A stretch of DNA of 64,000 bases from Phytohalomonas tamaricis (GTDB lineage Bacteria; Pseudomonadota; Gammaproteobacteria; Pseudomonadales; Halomonadaceae): the NCBI RefSeq assembly GCF_003012345.1, contig NZ_PVRV01000015.1:62001-126000 (forward strand), read 5' to 3'. Under the pieces are notes generated by a model that worked only from the letters and a program-made list of their open reading frames with translations, ran no database searches and was not told where the DNA came from. Shown piece after piece: positions 19,256 through 28,377 of the stretch (position 1 is its first letter; each line of letters begins with the position of its first letter). The position numbers and the translations under genes are program-made.

Positions 19256-21001
19256 TCAGGCTGAAGGGGGACGAGAAGCGTCACTCTGCGAGGAGACATT
19301 CTTGTCGTCCATCGTTGCATCGGGGCCTGTTTCCTCCCAGCTGCCCTCCTTCGTCCAAGGGTCGGCTTCGGGAAACTCTTCGATATTGATCTGCGGGTCT
19401 TCGTAATGCGGCTGGTAACGCAGGTCAAACTTGGCAGCACGCACCATCGCGATCATCAACAGTAGTGCTACGGCCAGAAGCGGCACGCCGCTAATGACGC
19501 TCGCCGTCTGCAACGTGTCGAGGCCACCTAAAAACAGTAGTGTCATTGGCATGAATGACAGGGCGAAAGCCCAGAACAGCCGGTTCCAGCGCATCGGCTC
19601 GCCACCTTCGAGCTTTTTTTCGACCACGGAGGCCAGGATATAAGAGATCGAATCGAAGGTTGTGGCAGTAAAAATGATCACCAGCACGGTAAAGACCAAA
19701 ATCACCAGCCAGGATAGCGGCAGTTGATGAAGCACGGCAAAGATCGCCGCCTGAGGCGACTGGTCGTTGAGAATCGAGACGACATCGAGAGCACCAGTCA
19801 GCTGCAGATAGATGGCATAGTTGCCGAGGATGATAAAGAACAGCGAACAGCCCAGCGTGCCGAAGAATAGCGAGCCAGCCACCATCGTCTTGATGGTACG
19901 CCCCCTCGAGATACGTGCGATGAATAGCCCTACCGTTGGCGCGAACACCAACCACCATGCCCAGTAGAAAATCGTCCAGTTTTGCGGAAAATTCGACTTG
20001 GGGAAACCTTCCAGCCCGCCGAACGGCTCGGTCCAGGTCGCCATGTGCAGCAGATTGGAGGCCATCAGCCCCAGCGAGTTGAGCCCGGTGTTGGCCAGAA
20101 ATAGCGTTGGCCCGACAACAAGGACGAACACCAGTAGCAGCAATGCCAGCCACATATTGATGTCAGATAGTAACTTGATGCCCTTACTCAGCCCGACGTA
20201 AGCGCTGACCGCGAAGATCGCCGTGCATAACAGCAGCACAAAGATCTGGGTATAGAGTGTGCTCGGAATGCCAAACAGCTCTCCCAGCCCCTGGGTGATC
20301 AGCGGCGCCAGAATTCCTAGCGTTGTCGCCCCACCACCGAGCATGCCGAACACAAACAGAATATCGATGATCTTGCCCAGCCAGCCGTGGCCGAGCTTCT
20401 CACCCAGCACCGGCAGCAGCGCCTCGCTGATACGCAGCACCGGGCGCTTGCGTACGTAGAAAAAGTAGGCAATCGGCAGCGCGGGTACCAGATAGATTGA
20501 CCAGGCCAGCGGCCCCCAGTGGAAAATGCCATAGGTCGTCGCCCAGCGTACTGCCTCCTCGGAGAAGGGTTCTACATTGAATGGCGGCGCCTGCAAATAG
20601 TAGACCCACTCGATCATCGACCAGTAAAGGATGGCGCCACCAATACCGGCGCAGAACAGCATCGCTGCCCACGATAACAGTGAGAACTCAGGCTTTTCAT
20701 CCGGCTCGCCGAGCTTGATCTGGCCGATATCACTGAAAATGATGTAAATCATGAAGCCGAACGCACCGATGCCAAGCGCCAGATAAAGCACGCCGAACTT
20801 ATCGGTAACAAAGTTCTTGGCGGCAAGGACTATTTCCTGTCCTGCTTCGGGAAAAATAATGAGCGGTAGCGTCACCGCGAACAGCACGATCAAGACGCCG
20901 AAGAACAGCACCTTGTCGATACGCGCAAAGGAAGTAGATGAAGACGACGAAGTGGCCATATAGGCAGAATACCTTGGCTGTTGGAATGACATCTTCAACA
21001 A
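19256..21001 (-). CDS. BCCT family betaine/carnitine/choline-type transporter
   Basis: The 581-residue carrier has 12 predicted helices and the BCCT signatures FCAGIGGAILYWSMIEWVYY and IFYWAWWLVFAPTVGLFIARISRGRTIK, the aromatic substrate box plus the conserved cytoplasmic loop. A long acidic C-terminal tail (about 515-581) is present. It imports quaternary amines such as betaine, typically for osmoprotection in halophiles. The start is uncertain: 21001, 20992 and 20959 are all possible, the last giving MATSSSSS with AAGG upstream. Confidence 0.92.
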   Translation of the reverse strand: MLKMSFQQPRYSAYMATSSSSSTSFARIDKVLFFGVLIVLFAVTLPLIIFPEAGQEIVLAAKNFVTDKFGVLYLALGIGAFGFMIYIIFSDIGQIKLGEPDEKPEFSLLSWAAMLFCAGIGGAILYWSMIEWVYYLQAPPFNVEPFSEEAVRWATTYGIFHWGPLAWSIYLVPALPIAYFFYVRKRPVLRISEALLPVLGEKLGHGWLGKIIDILFVFGMLGGGATTLGILAPLITQGLGELFGIPSTLYTQIFVLLLCTAIFAVSAYVGLSKGIKLLSDINMWLALLLLVFVLVVGPTLFLANTGLNSLGLMASNLLHMATWTEPFGGLEGFPKSNFPQNWTIFYWAWWLVFAPTVGLFIARISRGRTIKTMVAGSLFFGTLGCSLFFIILGNYAIYLQLTGALDVVSILNDQSPQAAIFAVLHQLPLSWLVILVFTVLVIIFTATTFDSISYILASVVEKKLEGGEPMRWNRLFWAFALSFMPMTLLFLGGLDTLQTASVISGVPLLAVALLLMIAMVRAAKFDLRYQPHYEDPQINIEEFPEADPWTKEGSWEETGPDATMDDKNVSSQSDASRPPSA

Positions 21002-21182
21002 GGATCATCGTCGCGAACACGCGCCCGACTTGGTCCCTATTGAAGCAGCTTTCCTGCAATGAATCATCCGGATTAATAACCCAGGACTATACAAAATCGT
21101 TATAACCATAACGCATCATGATAGTACTGTCATCGCTGTTTCCCGATGCTTATTCAACGCAGATGCAGCGTTGGCCTCCGCC

Positions 21183-22520
21183 TCAATCACCGCGCAACTT
21201 GCCGCCCATCTCCTGAGCGAGGTCGACCGCATAGTGGTCGGTCATGCCGCCAATAAAATCGAGCATGCGCCGGTAACTGGCGTAAAGTCCCCATGAGGGC
21301 AGCGGTGTATTTTCGCCGATCAACGTCAGGACCCGCTGATGCTTGTAGCTTGACTGTCCAGTGTGATGAAGCTCATGCGCTGCTCCGATAAAGGCTTCAA
21401 GTAAAATACCCAGTGTCGTATGCGCCCCTATTTCGAGCTTGGCCTTACGTGCATTGCGAAAGATACGGTCGCGAGCGAGCTGTTTAGCTGCCCTGACGCC
21501 CCAGCCAAGATCGGGATGACACAGGTCAAGCAGATCGCGGCCCAGCGTACCCGACAGCAACGCCATGTCATGCTGGACAAAGGCTTCAGCAGCTTCGTTA
21601 ACTGCACGCTCCATCGCCGCACCGCGTAGTACAGCCACGCGTCGGCGCTGAGAAACATGCAAATGCTGCATGTCCCGATAGTCTTCCGGCTCGCCACCGG
21701 CAATGTGAATCAGGATCTCGGCCACTTCGTCAAAGCGCAGAATCCCCATTTCCAGGCCGTCTTCAAGATCAAGCAGTGCATAACAAATATCGTCAGCCGC
21801 CTCGACCAGATAGGCAAGTGGATGACGACACCAGGCATCATCGCCGGTCGATTTAAGACCCAGCATGCCTGCCACTTCGGCAAGTAGCGCCTTCTCTGAC
21901 TGATAGGCACCGAACTTGCCGGCTGCGCTGGCATGTTCCACTGTCCAAGGGTACTTGAGCATCGCGCCGAGCGTGGCCGCTGTCAGACGCATACCGCCGC
22001 GAAACTGGTTATATTCGACCTGGGTGACAATACGAAACCCTTGCGCATTGCCTTCATAGGTCAGCAGATCGTTACACTCGGTCTCGGTCAGCCCATCGAA
22101 ATAACCTGCGCCACTATCGCGTGCAGCACGAAACCAGTCGCGAATGGCGTACTCACCGGCATGACCAAAGGGCGGATTGCCAATATCGTGACCAAGACAC
22201 GCCGCCTGAACGATCACGCCCAGGTCAGCCGGTGTGATCCAGGCGGGTAACCGCGCACTCAGACGCTCTCCTACAATCATGCCGAGGCTGCGGCCCACAC
22301 AGCCGACTTCCAGCGAATGGGTCAGACGCGTATGGATGTGATCGTTCTCGGTCAGCGGATGAACCTGTGTCTTGCGCCCTAAACGTCGGAAAGAGCCGGC
22401 AAAGACGATTCGATCATAATCCTTATGGAAGGGGCTGCGTCCGATTTCCCGCTCGGTGCCCGAGGGCTTGTCATTCAAGCGGACCGGCTCAAGCAGTTGC
22501 GCCCAGTTCATCTGCGACAT
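21183..22520 (-). CDS. dgt: deoxyguanosinetriphosphate triphosphohydrolase
   Basis: The 445-residue HD-domain enzyme converts dGTP (or other dNTPs) to deoxynucleoside and triphosphate. The N-terminal RLGRKTQVHPL block is followed by the metal-binding THSLEVG and CLGHDIGNPPFGHAGE. The ATG at 22520 is preferred over a TTG at 22532 because GGGAA then falls at the right distance. The gene appears monocistronic. Confidence 0.93.
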   Translation of the reverse strand: MSQMNWAQLLEPVRLNDKPSGTEREIGRSPFHKDYDRIVFAGSFRRLGRKTQVHPLTENDHIHTRLTHSLEVGCVGRSLGMIVGERLSARLPAWITPADLGVIVQAACLGHDIGNPPFGHAGEYAIRDWFRAARDSGAGYFDGLTETECNDLLTYEGNAQGFRIVTQVEYNQFRGGMRLTAATLGAMLKYPWTVEHASAAGKFGAYQSEKALLAEVAGMLGLKSTGDDAWCRHPLAYLVEAADDICYALLDLEDGLEMGILRFDEVAEILIHIAGGEPEDYRDMQHLHVSQRRRVAVLRGAAMERAVNEAAEAFVQHDMALLSGTLGRDLLDLCHPDLGWGVRAAKQLARDRIFRNARKAKLEIGAHTTLGILLEAFIGAAHELHHTGQSSYKHQRVLTLIGENTPLPSWGLYASYRRMLDFIGGMTDHYAVDLAQEMGGKLRGD

Positions 22521-22670
22521 GGTATTTCCCAACGTGGTAGGTGCTGCTCTGGCTGTACAGAGATTATGTCATCCATTCTGGCACTGCCTCATTCGCCTGA
22601 CCAGCGGCAGCACTGCCCAACGACACCGCTTGTGAGTAAGCGTCACGCTTTCTACAGTTTAAGGATAGGT

Positions 22671-22696
22671 TATAACAACGCATCGCTTGATGCGTT
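22671..22696 (+). promoter_or_regulatory. candidate promoter and operator of the hydrolase operon
   Basis: A TATAAC -10-like hexamer (22671-22676) directly abuts a perfect 8+4+8 palindrome, AACGCATCGCTTGATGCGTT (22677-22696), about 50 bp before the hydrolase start. The palindrome would cover the transcription start, as repressor operators do. No good -35 is visible. Confidence 0.4.
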
Positions 22697-22747
22697 CGCC
22701 ATCCGGCAGCGGATTGCCAGATGGCGTCATTCAAGGAGGGATTCGTT

Positions 22748-23497
22748 ATGTTGGCTTACATTGATCACGGTAAAGGTTCACCTACCTTCATACTGATGCA
22801 TTTTCTTGGCGGTTCGCACCGCACCTGGTCACCTACTCTGCCCTATCTTGAGGAGCGTCATCGCTGCATTGCCGTTGATATGCCGGGGTTCGGTGATTCT
22901 AAAGACATTGAAGGCTACTCCGTGAAAGAGATGCTCGACCATGTCGATGCCACGATCCGTGATCTGGAACTGGATGACTGCATCCTTGTAGGACATTCAA
23001 TGACAGGCAAGGTGGCACTCGCGCTGGCCGCTCGCCGGCCCGAGTACCTCAAGGGCATCATTCTGGTGGCCCCCTCACCGGCCACCCCGCAGCCGATGAA
23101 AGAAGAGCAGCGCGAAAAGCAGATCAACTATCAAGGAACGCGTGAAGAGGCTGAGGGCTTTATTGACGGTGCCACTGCGCAGCGTTTGCCTGACGATCTG
23201 CGTGAAATCGCCATTGCTGATGTCATGCGCGTCAATCTTGAGGCCTATCACGCCTGGCCGAAATACGGCAGTCAGGAGGACTGGTCAGGCGCGCTGGGAG
23301 AAGTCTCATGTCCCGCGCTGCTTGTTGCCGGTGGCAACGATCAGAACGTCCCGCCGGTCGAGGAGCAAAAGCGGATCACGCTTAACCATCTGCCCAATCA
23401 CCGTATCGAAGTGATCGAGAGTGCTGGTCATCTCATGCCACTGGAAACGCCACAGCAGTTGGCAAAGCTGATGCTTACTTTCGCCGATGGGCTGTAA
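22748..23497 (+). CDS. alpha/beta-fold hydrolase
   Basis: The protein has 249 residues from the ATG at 22748, set by a perfect AAGGAGG. The fold elements are clear: an oxyanion segment HFLGGSHRTW, nucleophile elbow GHSMTG (Ser), acid near GGNDQNVP, and His in SAGHLMPLE. The substrate is unknown; esterases, lactonases and C-C hydrolases share this pattern. It heads a three-gene operon with two NAD(P)-dependent reductases, hinting at metabolism of a small carbonyl or ester compound. Confidence 0.9.
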   Translation: MLAYIDHGKGSPTFILMHFLGGSHRTWSPTLPYLEERHRCIAVDMPGFGDSKDIEGYSVKEMLDHVDATIRDLELDDCILVGHSMTGKVALALAARRPEYLKGIILVAPSPATPQPMKEEQREKQINYQGTREEAEGFIDGATAQRLPDDLREIAIADVMRVNLEAYHAWPKYGSQEDWSGALGEVSCPALLVAGGNDQNVPPVEEQKRITLNHLPNHRIEVIESAGHLMPLETPQQLAKLMLTFADGL

Positions 23498-23568
23498 CTG
23501 CGTCCCTCGCTAGACTATTGCCCACTATGGCCCATGTGCTGTGGGCTACTTGATACAGGAAAGCCATC

Positions 23569-24216
23569 ATGAATATCGTTTTGCTCGGTGCCACCGGTTT
23601 TGTCGGCTCGGCACTGCTCAAGGAAGCACTGCAACGCGGTCATTGGGTCACAGCAATCAGCCGCAGCGCCGGCAAGCTCGATGCTCACCCGAATCTGACG
23701 CCGGTTGAAGTGGATATCAACGATGTCGCCACGCTCACTAGTCTGTTTGTCGATCGTGACGCCATCATTCACGCTTATGCGCCGCCCAAGAGCGAGAGCA
23801 TCGCACGGCGCATCGAACAACAGACGCATGCGACCCAGACAATTATTACAGCGCTCAAGCATGCCGGGGTGAAGCGCATCCTGGCCGTGGGCGGTGCGGG
23901 GACGCTCAAGGTCGCCGGTGGTGGCTACAACATGGATCGCCCCGACTTTCCACGTGAATACGAAGGCGGTGTCAAATCGACCAAAGTGGTCAAGGAGTTA
24001 CTCGAACAGGAACCTGGACTTGAATGGACCTCATTGTCGCCGGCCCATGAGATCTTTTCTGGTGAACGCACAGGCAAGTTCCGTCTCGGCCTTGATGACA
24101 TGATCGTCGATAACGCGGGCATCAGCCGGATTTCTGTGGAGGACTTCGCTGTGGCGATGATTGATGAGCTGGAAACGCCGCGGCATACGCATCGCCGATT
24201 CACCGTCGGCTACTGA
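23569..24216 (+). CDS. NAD(P)H-binding epimerase/reductase-like protein (YwnB/NmrA type)
   Basis: The 215-residue Rossmann protein begins with the dinucleotide motif GATGFVGSALLKEAL, contains GVKRILAVGGAGTL, and lacks the classical SDR Tyr-X3-Lys pair. This is the atypical-SDR YwnB/BLVRB-like subgroup. The reaction is unknown. AGGAAAG precedes the start. The SDR gene follows after 27 bp. Confidence 0.85.
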   Translation: MNIVLLGATGFVGSALLKEALQRGHWVTAISRSAGKLDAHPNLTPVEVDINDVATLTSLFVDRDAIIHAYAPPKSESIARRIEQQTHATQTIITALKHAGVKRILAVGGAGTLKVAGGGYNMDRPDFPREYEGGVKSTKVVKELLEQEPGLEWTSLSPAHEIFSGERTGKFRLGLDDMIVDNAGISRISVEDFAVAMIDELETPRHTHRRFTVGY

Positions 24217-24243
24217 CAATGATTATCCGGAGAGAATAACGTC

Positions 24244-24975
24244 ATGGATGAAATTGAGGGTAAGGTGGCACTGGTCACCGGTGCCAGCCGCGGTATCGGT
24301 CGCGACATCGCGCTTGCGTTGGCTGAGGCAGGAGTCAATGTCGCCGTCAATTATCACGACAGCGCTCGCGAGGCGCACGAGACGGTCAGGTCTATCGAGG
24401 CGAAGGGACGTAAGGCTTTGGCCATCCAGGCTGATGTGTCAGACGCCAATGATGTGGCGCGCCTGGTGAATGAAACACGCGACGTCCTGGGCTGTATCGA
24501 TATCCTGATCAATAATGCTGGCGTATCCCGGGCGCAAGCGTGGCAAGACGTGACAGCTGACGATTGGTCAGCGCTGATTGCCCAGAATCTCACCTCATCA
24601 TTTCTCATCTCCCAGGCCGTACTGCCCGACATGGTGGCTGCCGGCTGGGGACGGCTGATCATGGTGTCTTCGATAGCCGCCCAACTTGGCGGTGTCATTG
24701 GCCCGCACTATGCCGCTTCGAAGGCTGGCCAAATTGGCTTGGCCCATTCTTACGCATCACTTCTTGCCGAGACGGGCGTGACCTCGAATTCGATCGCACC
24801 GGCGCTGATCGAGACCGACATGATCAAAGGTAATACCCGGATCACGCCGGACATCCTGCCGGTCAAACGCTTTGGCAAGGCCAGCGAGGTCGCTGGCGTG
24901 GCGGTGATGCTGGCCCGTAACGGTTACATTACCGGCCAGACGATCAATGTCAACGGCGGCTGGTACATGAGCTAG
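24244..24975 (+). CDS. short-chain dehydrogenase/reductase (FabG-like)
   Basis: The 243-residue classical SDR has the cofactor motif TGASRGIGRD (about 13-22), NNAG (about 89-92), and the catalytic Ser in MVSSIA with Tyr-X3-Lys in HYAASKAG. It ends in GQTINVNGGWYMS, typical of FabG-like 3-oxoacyl reductases. An isolated copy outside a fab cluster suggests a role linked to the two genes before it rather than bulk fatty-acid synthesis. GGAGAG precedes the ATG. Confidence 0.9.
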   Translation: MDEIEGKVALVTGASRGIGRDIALALAEAGVNVAVNYHDSAREAHETVRSIEAKGRKALAIQADVSDANDVARLVNETRDVLGCIDILINNAGVSRAQAWQDVTADDWSALIAQNLTSSFLISQAVLPDMVAAGWGRLIMVSSIAAQLGGVIGPHYAASKAGQIGLAHSYASLLAETGVTSNSIAPALIETDMIKGNTRITPDILPVKRFGKASEVAGVAVMLARNGYITGQTINVNGGWYMS

Positions 24976-24991
24976 CCACGTATCCAGCTCA

Positions 24992-26404
24992 TCACTCGGC
25001 GTCAGCAAGTTCCGGCAGCAGGACTTTCAGCTTGCGTGTCAGCGTATTTCTTCCCCAGCCGAGCAGCTCGGCCGCCTCGCCCTTACGCCCGCCGGTGTGT
25101 TTGAGCGCCGTTTCGATCAGGATACGCTCGAAGTCCGGCACCGCTTCTTCAAGCAGATGAGTATGGCCGGCAGCCAGCGCACGATCAGCCCATTCACGAA
25201 AGGCGCCGCGCCAGTCGCCGGAGGCAATGTCGGTGCCTTCAAGATCACGCAGCTCTGGTGGCAGATCATCCACCAGCACTTCGCGCCCCGATGCCATTAC
25301 CGTCAGCCAGCGGCAGGTGTTTTCGAGCTGGCGAACATTCCCCGGCCACGTCAGGCGCGATAGATGCTTTTCAGCGGCTTCGGTCAATACTTTCGGTTCG
25401 GCGCTCAACTCGCGTGCGGCTTCGGCAAGGAAGTGTCGCGCCAGACGCGGAATATCTTCACGTCGCTCAGCCAGCCGCGGCAAATGGACACGAATCACGT
25501 TAAGACGGTGGAACAAGTCCTCACGAAAGCGCCCATCCGCTACCAGCTTTTCGAGATTCTGATGGGTGGCGGCAATAATACGCACGTCGACCTTGACCGG
25601 AGTAAGCCCGCCGACACGGTAGAACTCACCGTTGGCCAGCACGCGCAAGAGACGCGTTTGGGTCTCGGCCGGCATGTCGCCGATCTCGTCTAGAAACAGC
25701 GTCCCACCATCAGCCTGCTCGAAACGCCCGCGACGCTGCGAGGTCGCCCCGGTAAAAGCGCCCTTTTCATGGCCAAACAGCTCCGACTCCATCAGGTCTT
25801 TAGGAATGGCGGCCATGTTCAAGGCAATAAACGGATGGCGTGCACGCGGGCTGTGCTGGTGTAATGCTTGAGCGACCCGCTCCTTGCCGGTGCCCGATTC
25901 GCCGTTGATCATTACCGTAATATGCGAATGCGAAAGCCTTCCGATCGCGCGGAATACTTCCTGCATCGCCGGCGCTTCGCCGATGATTTCGGTATTGATG
26001 CCTTCCGGAGCCTGTGCAGGCGCGTGACGTTCTCGTGCATGAGCTATAGCGCGCCGCACCAGCGCAAGCGCCTCGTCGACATCGAAAGGCTTGGGCAGGT
26101 ATTCAAATGCCCCACCCTGGTAAGAGGCTACAGCACTATCAAGATCGGAATGCGCGGTCATCACGATAACGGGCATATCCGGGTAGTGTTCGCGCGTTTT
26201 AGCCATCAAATCCAAACCATCGGTGCCGGGCATACGAATATCGGTCAGCAGCACGTCCGGTGGCTGGCGTAAAATGGCTTCTTCGGCCTGGTCAGCGCGC
26301 TCGAAACTGGACACATCGATATCGGGTTGAGCGAGGGTCCGCTCCAGTACCCAGCGAATCGCTCGATCATCATCGACGATATAAACTCGCGCGGCGTCAT
26401 TCAT
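24992..26404 (-). CDS. glnG: nitrogen regulation protein NR(I), sigma-54 activator NtrC
   Basis: The 470-residue response regulator has a receiver domain (about 1-120) with phospho-acceptor Asp55 in LLTDIRMPG, an AAA+ domain with GESGTGKE and the sigma-54-contacting GAFTGA loop, and a C-terminal Fis-type helix-turn-helix ([21 protein letters not shown]). Phosphorylated by NtrB under nitrogen limitation, it opens sigma-54 promoters. The ATG overlaps the ntrB stop by 4 bp. Likely target boxes are visible before glnA and ntrB. Confidence 0.97.
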   Translation of the reverse strand: MNDAARVYIVDDDRAIRWVLERTLAQPDIDVSSFERADQAEEAILRQPPDVLLTDIRMPGTDGLDLMAKTREHYPDMPVIVMTAHSDLDSAVASYQGGAFEYLPKPFDVDEALALVRRAIAHARERHAPAQAPEGINTEIIGEAPAMQEVFRAIGRLSHSHITVMINGESGTGKERVAQALHQHSPRARHPFIALNMAAIPKDLMESELFGHEKGAFTGATSQRRGRFEQADGGTLFLDEIGDMPAETQTRLLRVLANGEFYRVGGLTPVKVDVRIIAATHQNLEKLVADGRFREDLFHRLNVIRVHLPRLAERREDIPRLARHFLAEAARELSAEPKVLTEAAEKHLSRLTWPGNVRQLENTCRWLTVMASGREVLVDDLPPELRDLEGTDIASGDWRGAFREWADRALAAGHTHLLEEAVPDFERILIETALKHTGGRKGEAAELLGWGRNTLTRKLKVLLPELADAE

Positions 26405-27489
26405 GCATGGCCTCCATTGAGTTGATGTCCCTTGTCAGCAATGTCCAAGGGCACCAATAAGCGAAATTCGGTATGCCCGGGCAGGCTGTCGCATTCAATC
26501 AAGCCCTGATGCTGATGCAGGATTGACTGCGAAATGGAAAGCCCAAGGCCGCTTCCTTCGGCCCGACCTGAAATCATCGGATAGAACAGTGACTCTCTGA
26601 GGCTCTCGGGAATCCCCGGGCCGTTATCGATGATGGCTATCTCACAGACCAACCGATGGCGCTCGGCGCCGAGCGTGAACTGGCGACGTGCCCGTGTTTT
26701 CAGCGTTAGCGTAGGCGAGGATATGTCGTTCTCCTCCAGCGCCTGCACAGCATTGCGGGCGACATTCAGTACGGCCTGGATGAGCTGACTTTCATCTCCG
26801 ATGATATCTGGCAGGCTGGGATCATAATCGCGGATGAAGGTGACATTGCTCGTCTCGGCCGTCAGCAGCATACGCACTCGCTCCAGTACGGCATGAGCAT
26901 TGACGGGGGTATGTGCTAAAAGCTTGTTGGGCCCCAGCATACGATCAACCAGATCACGCAGCCGATCAGCCTCCCCCACAATGATGCGGGTAAATTCGCT
27001 GAGATTTTCATCATCCATCTCACGCTCTAGCAACTGTGCCGCACCACGTATACCACCCAGTGGATTTTTCACCTCATGCGCGAGGCCTCGTGTCAGTACC
27101 TTGACCATTTCCTGCCGGGCAATCAGCGCTTCTTCGCGTGAAATCCGCATCAGCCGATCGCGCGCCTCGAACTCAAGCAGCAGTTCCTGTTCCGATAGCG
27201 GCGTTGCGGTGTAGTCCACCGTTATGCTTTCGCCACTGGCAAGCACCAGACAAGCCTCACGCTGGGTATAAGGGTGCTGTTCTTCAAGCGCCTTGGCGAG
27301 CATGGCACTGATAACCCCATCGTCACCTTCTAAGCAATCGATACGTGACTGTTCTACGCGCGCACGACTGATGCCCAGCAATGCTTCAGCGGAGGGATTC
27401 ATCCATATGACGTGCAGTGAACCGTCAAGAAGTACTACTGCAGTCGTTAAGTGTTCTAGCAGGCGTTGGTACATGCCTATATCCGTCAT
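26401..27489 (-). CDS. glnL: nitrogen regulation sensor kinase NR(II), NtrB
   Basis: The 362-residue cytoplasmic histidine kinase/phosphatase has an N-terminal PAS domain (about 8-100), the H-box GLAHEVKNPLGGIRGAAQLL with His138, and N and G boxes (VLNVARNAVQAL, IIDNGPGIPE, GSGLGLSISQSIL). It sets NtrC phosphorylation in response to PII. The start could be the ATG at 27489 or the one at 27474. The second leaves a longer leader after the predicted sigma-54 start site but has no better Shine-Dalgarno. Confidence 0.96.
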   Translation of the reverse strand: MTDIGMYQRLLEHLTTAVVLLDGSLHVIWMNPSAEALLGISRARVEQSRIDCLEGDDGVISAMLAKALEEQHPYTQREACLVLASGESITVDYTATPLSEQELLLEFEARDRLMRISREEALIARQEMVKVLTRGLAHEVKNPLGGIRGAAQLLEREMDDENLSEFTRIIVGEADRLRDLVDRMLGPNKLLAHTPVNAHAVLERVRMLLTAETSNVTFIRDYDPSLPDIIGDESQLIQAVLNVARNAVQALEENDISSPTLTLKTRARRQFTLGAERHRLVCEIAIIDNGPGIPESLRESLFYPMISGRAEGSGLGLSISQSILHQHQGLIECDSLPGHTEFRLLVPLDIADKGHQLNGGHA

Positions 27490-27507
27490 CCTTGTTCACT
27501 CTAGAAG

Positions 27508-27523
27508 TGCAAAAAGCGCGCCA
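27508..27523 (-). promoter_or_regulatory. sigma-54 promoter of ntrBC
   Basis: The minus strand reads TGGCGCG-N4-TTGCA, against the sigma-54 consensus TGGCACG-N4-TTGCW. This is one mismatch with exact spacing. The predicted start site is about 10 nt before the first ntrB ATG. Confidence 0.7.
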
Positions 27524-27590
27524 GAGTGAGCAATCTCGTGTGCATTGCTCAGCAATGGCGCAGCGTGGCGTTATCGCCCACAACTATTTA

Positions 27591-27605
27591 GCACCGAATT
27601 GGTGC
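27591..27605. promoter_or_regulatory. NtrC-binding box upstream of ntrB
   Basis: GCACC-GAATT-GGTGC is a perfect 15-bp match to the NtrC core (GCAC-N7-GTGC). Its centre lies about 100 bp upstream of the predicted ntrB start site, a normal enhancer position. Confidence 0.75.
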
Positions 27606-27657
27606 AATGAGATCAATGGATGTCAGTTTCTAGCGCACCGTATTTCCCAGTACCCCA

Positions 27658-28248
27658 TCAAGGAGCCGAAGATGAGCTGCGTGGATTAGCGGGCATGTTC
27701 TGGCTGGCGCGCTGCACATAAATGGTGACGGGATCACTTTGCTGACGCACATGACCGGTGCTATCGAGCAGTTCGACTCGCAGCGTATGTTCACCTCGGT
27801 TCATCCCGGAAATAAAAAATGCCGATGTCCGAAGCGCGGACTGGCTCACCTGTCCGTCGACACGAAGCCGTACCTTGTCTCCGGGAGCAAGCTGCGGCGT
27901 TATGGCCAGTTCAACCTGAACATCGCCGGCAGCACCAGTCGGTATCGTTGCTTCGTTGCGAGGAGAGACAATGGCCAACTGCGTATAAGGAATAAAGGCC
28001 TGTTGGGGTTCTGCGGGATCAAGCGCTTTTTTTTGCGGCTGAGAGGACTTCGCGTCGACGTCGACCACGTCGGGTGGCGCCACATTGATACGGCTACTCT
28101 CCGGCTGCGGCTGATCGGTAAAGACCGGATTGCCATTGGCATCAACACTGCGATAGACCGCTGCATTTACCGCCGGAATGGCAGCGAACAACAGCAAACA
28201 TCCCGCGAGCGTCCGTCTTTTCATGCTATCGCGCCAATTTCCTTTCAT
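27658..28248 (-). CDS. DUF4124 domain-containing exported protein
   Basis: The 196-residue protein has a signal peptide after a short basic start, and a DUF4124 module right after cleavage (AVYRSVDANGNPVFTDQPQPESSRI). A C-terminal beta domain (about 95-180) resembles the Ig-like or penicillin-binding-associated fold that often follows DUF4124. GGGAGG supports the ATG at 28248. It lies between glnA and ntrB, as DUF4124 genes commonly do in gammaproteobacteria. Function unknown; the location suggests the periplasm. Confidence 0.85.
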   Translation of the reverse strand: MKGNWRDSMKRRTLAGCLLLFAAIPAVNAAVYRSVDANGNPVFTDQPQPESSRINVAPPDVVDVDAKSSQPQKKALDPAEPQQAFIPYTQLAIVSPRNEATIPTGAAGDVQVELAITPQLAPGDKVRLRVDGQVSQSALRTSAFFISGMNRGEHTLRVELLDSTGHVRQQSDPVTIYVQRASQNMPANPRSSSSAP

Positions 28249-28308
28249 GAAACTTGCCTCCCATATGATGAGGGCCAGTGTAGCGAATTACCGTCTACTG
28301 CAGACATG

Positions 28309-28340
28309 AAAAAAGCCCCGTGAATACGGGGCTTTCTTTG
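28309..28340 (-). terminator. intrinsic terminator of glnA
   Basis: AAAGCCCCG pairs with CGGGGCTTT around a 6-nt loop. The minus strand continues with TTTTTT, 38 bp after the glnA stop. The plus side is also T-rich. Confidence 0.88.
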
Positions 28341-28377
28341 TTTTGCGCGGTACTGCTTACAAACTGAGCTGCCGTGT

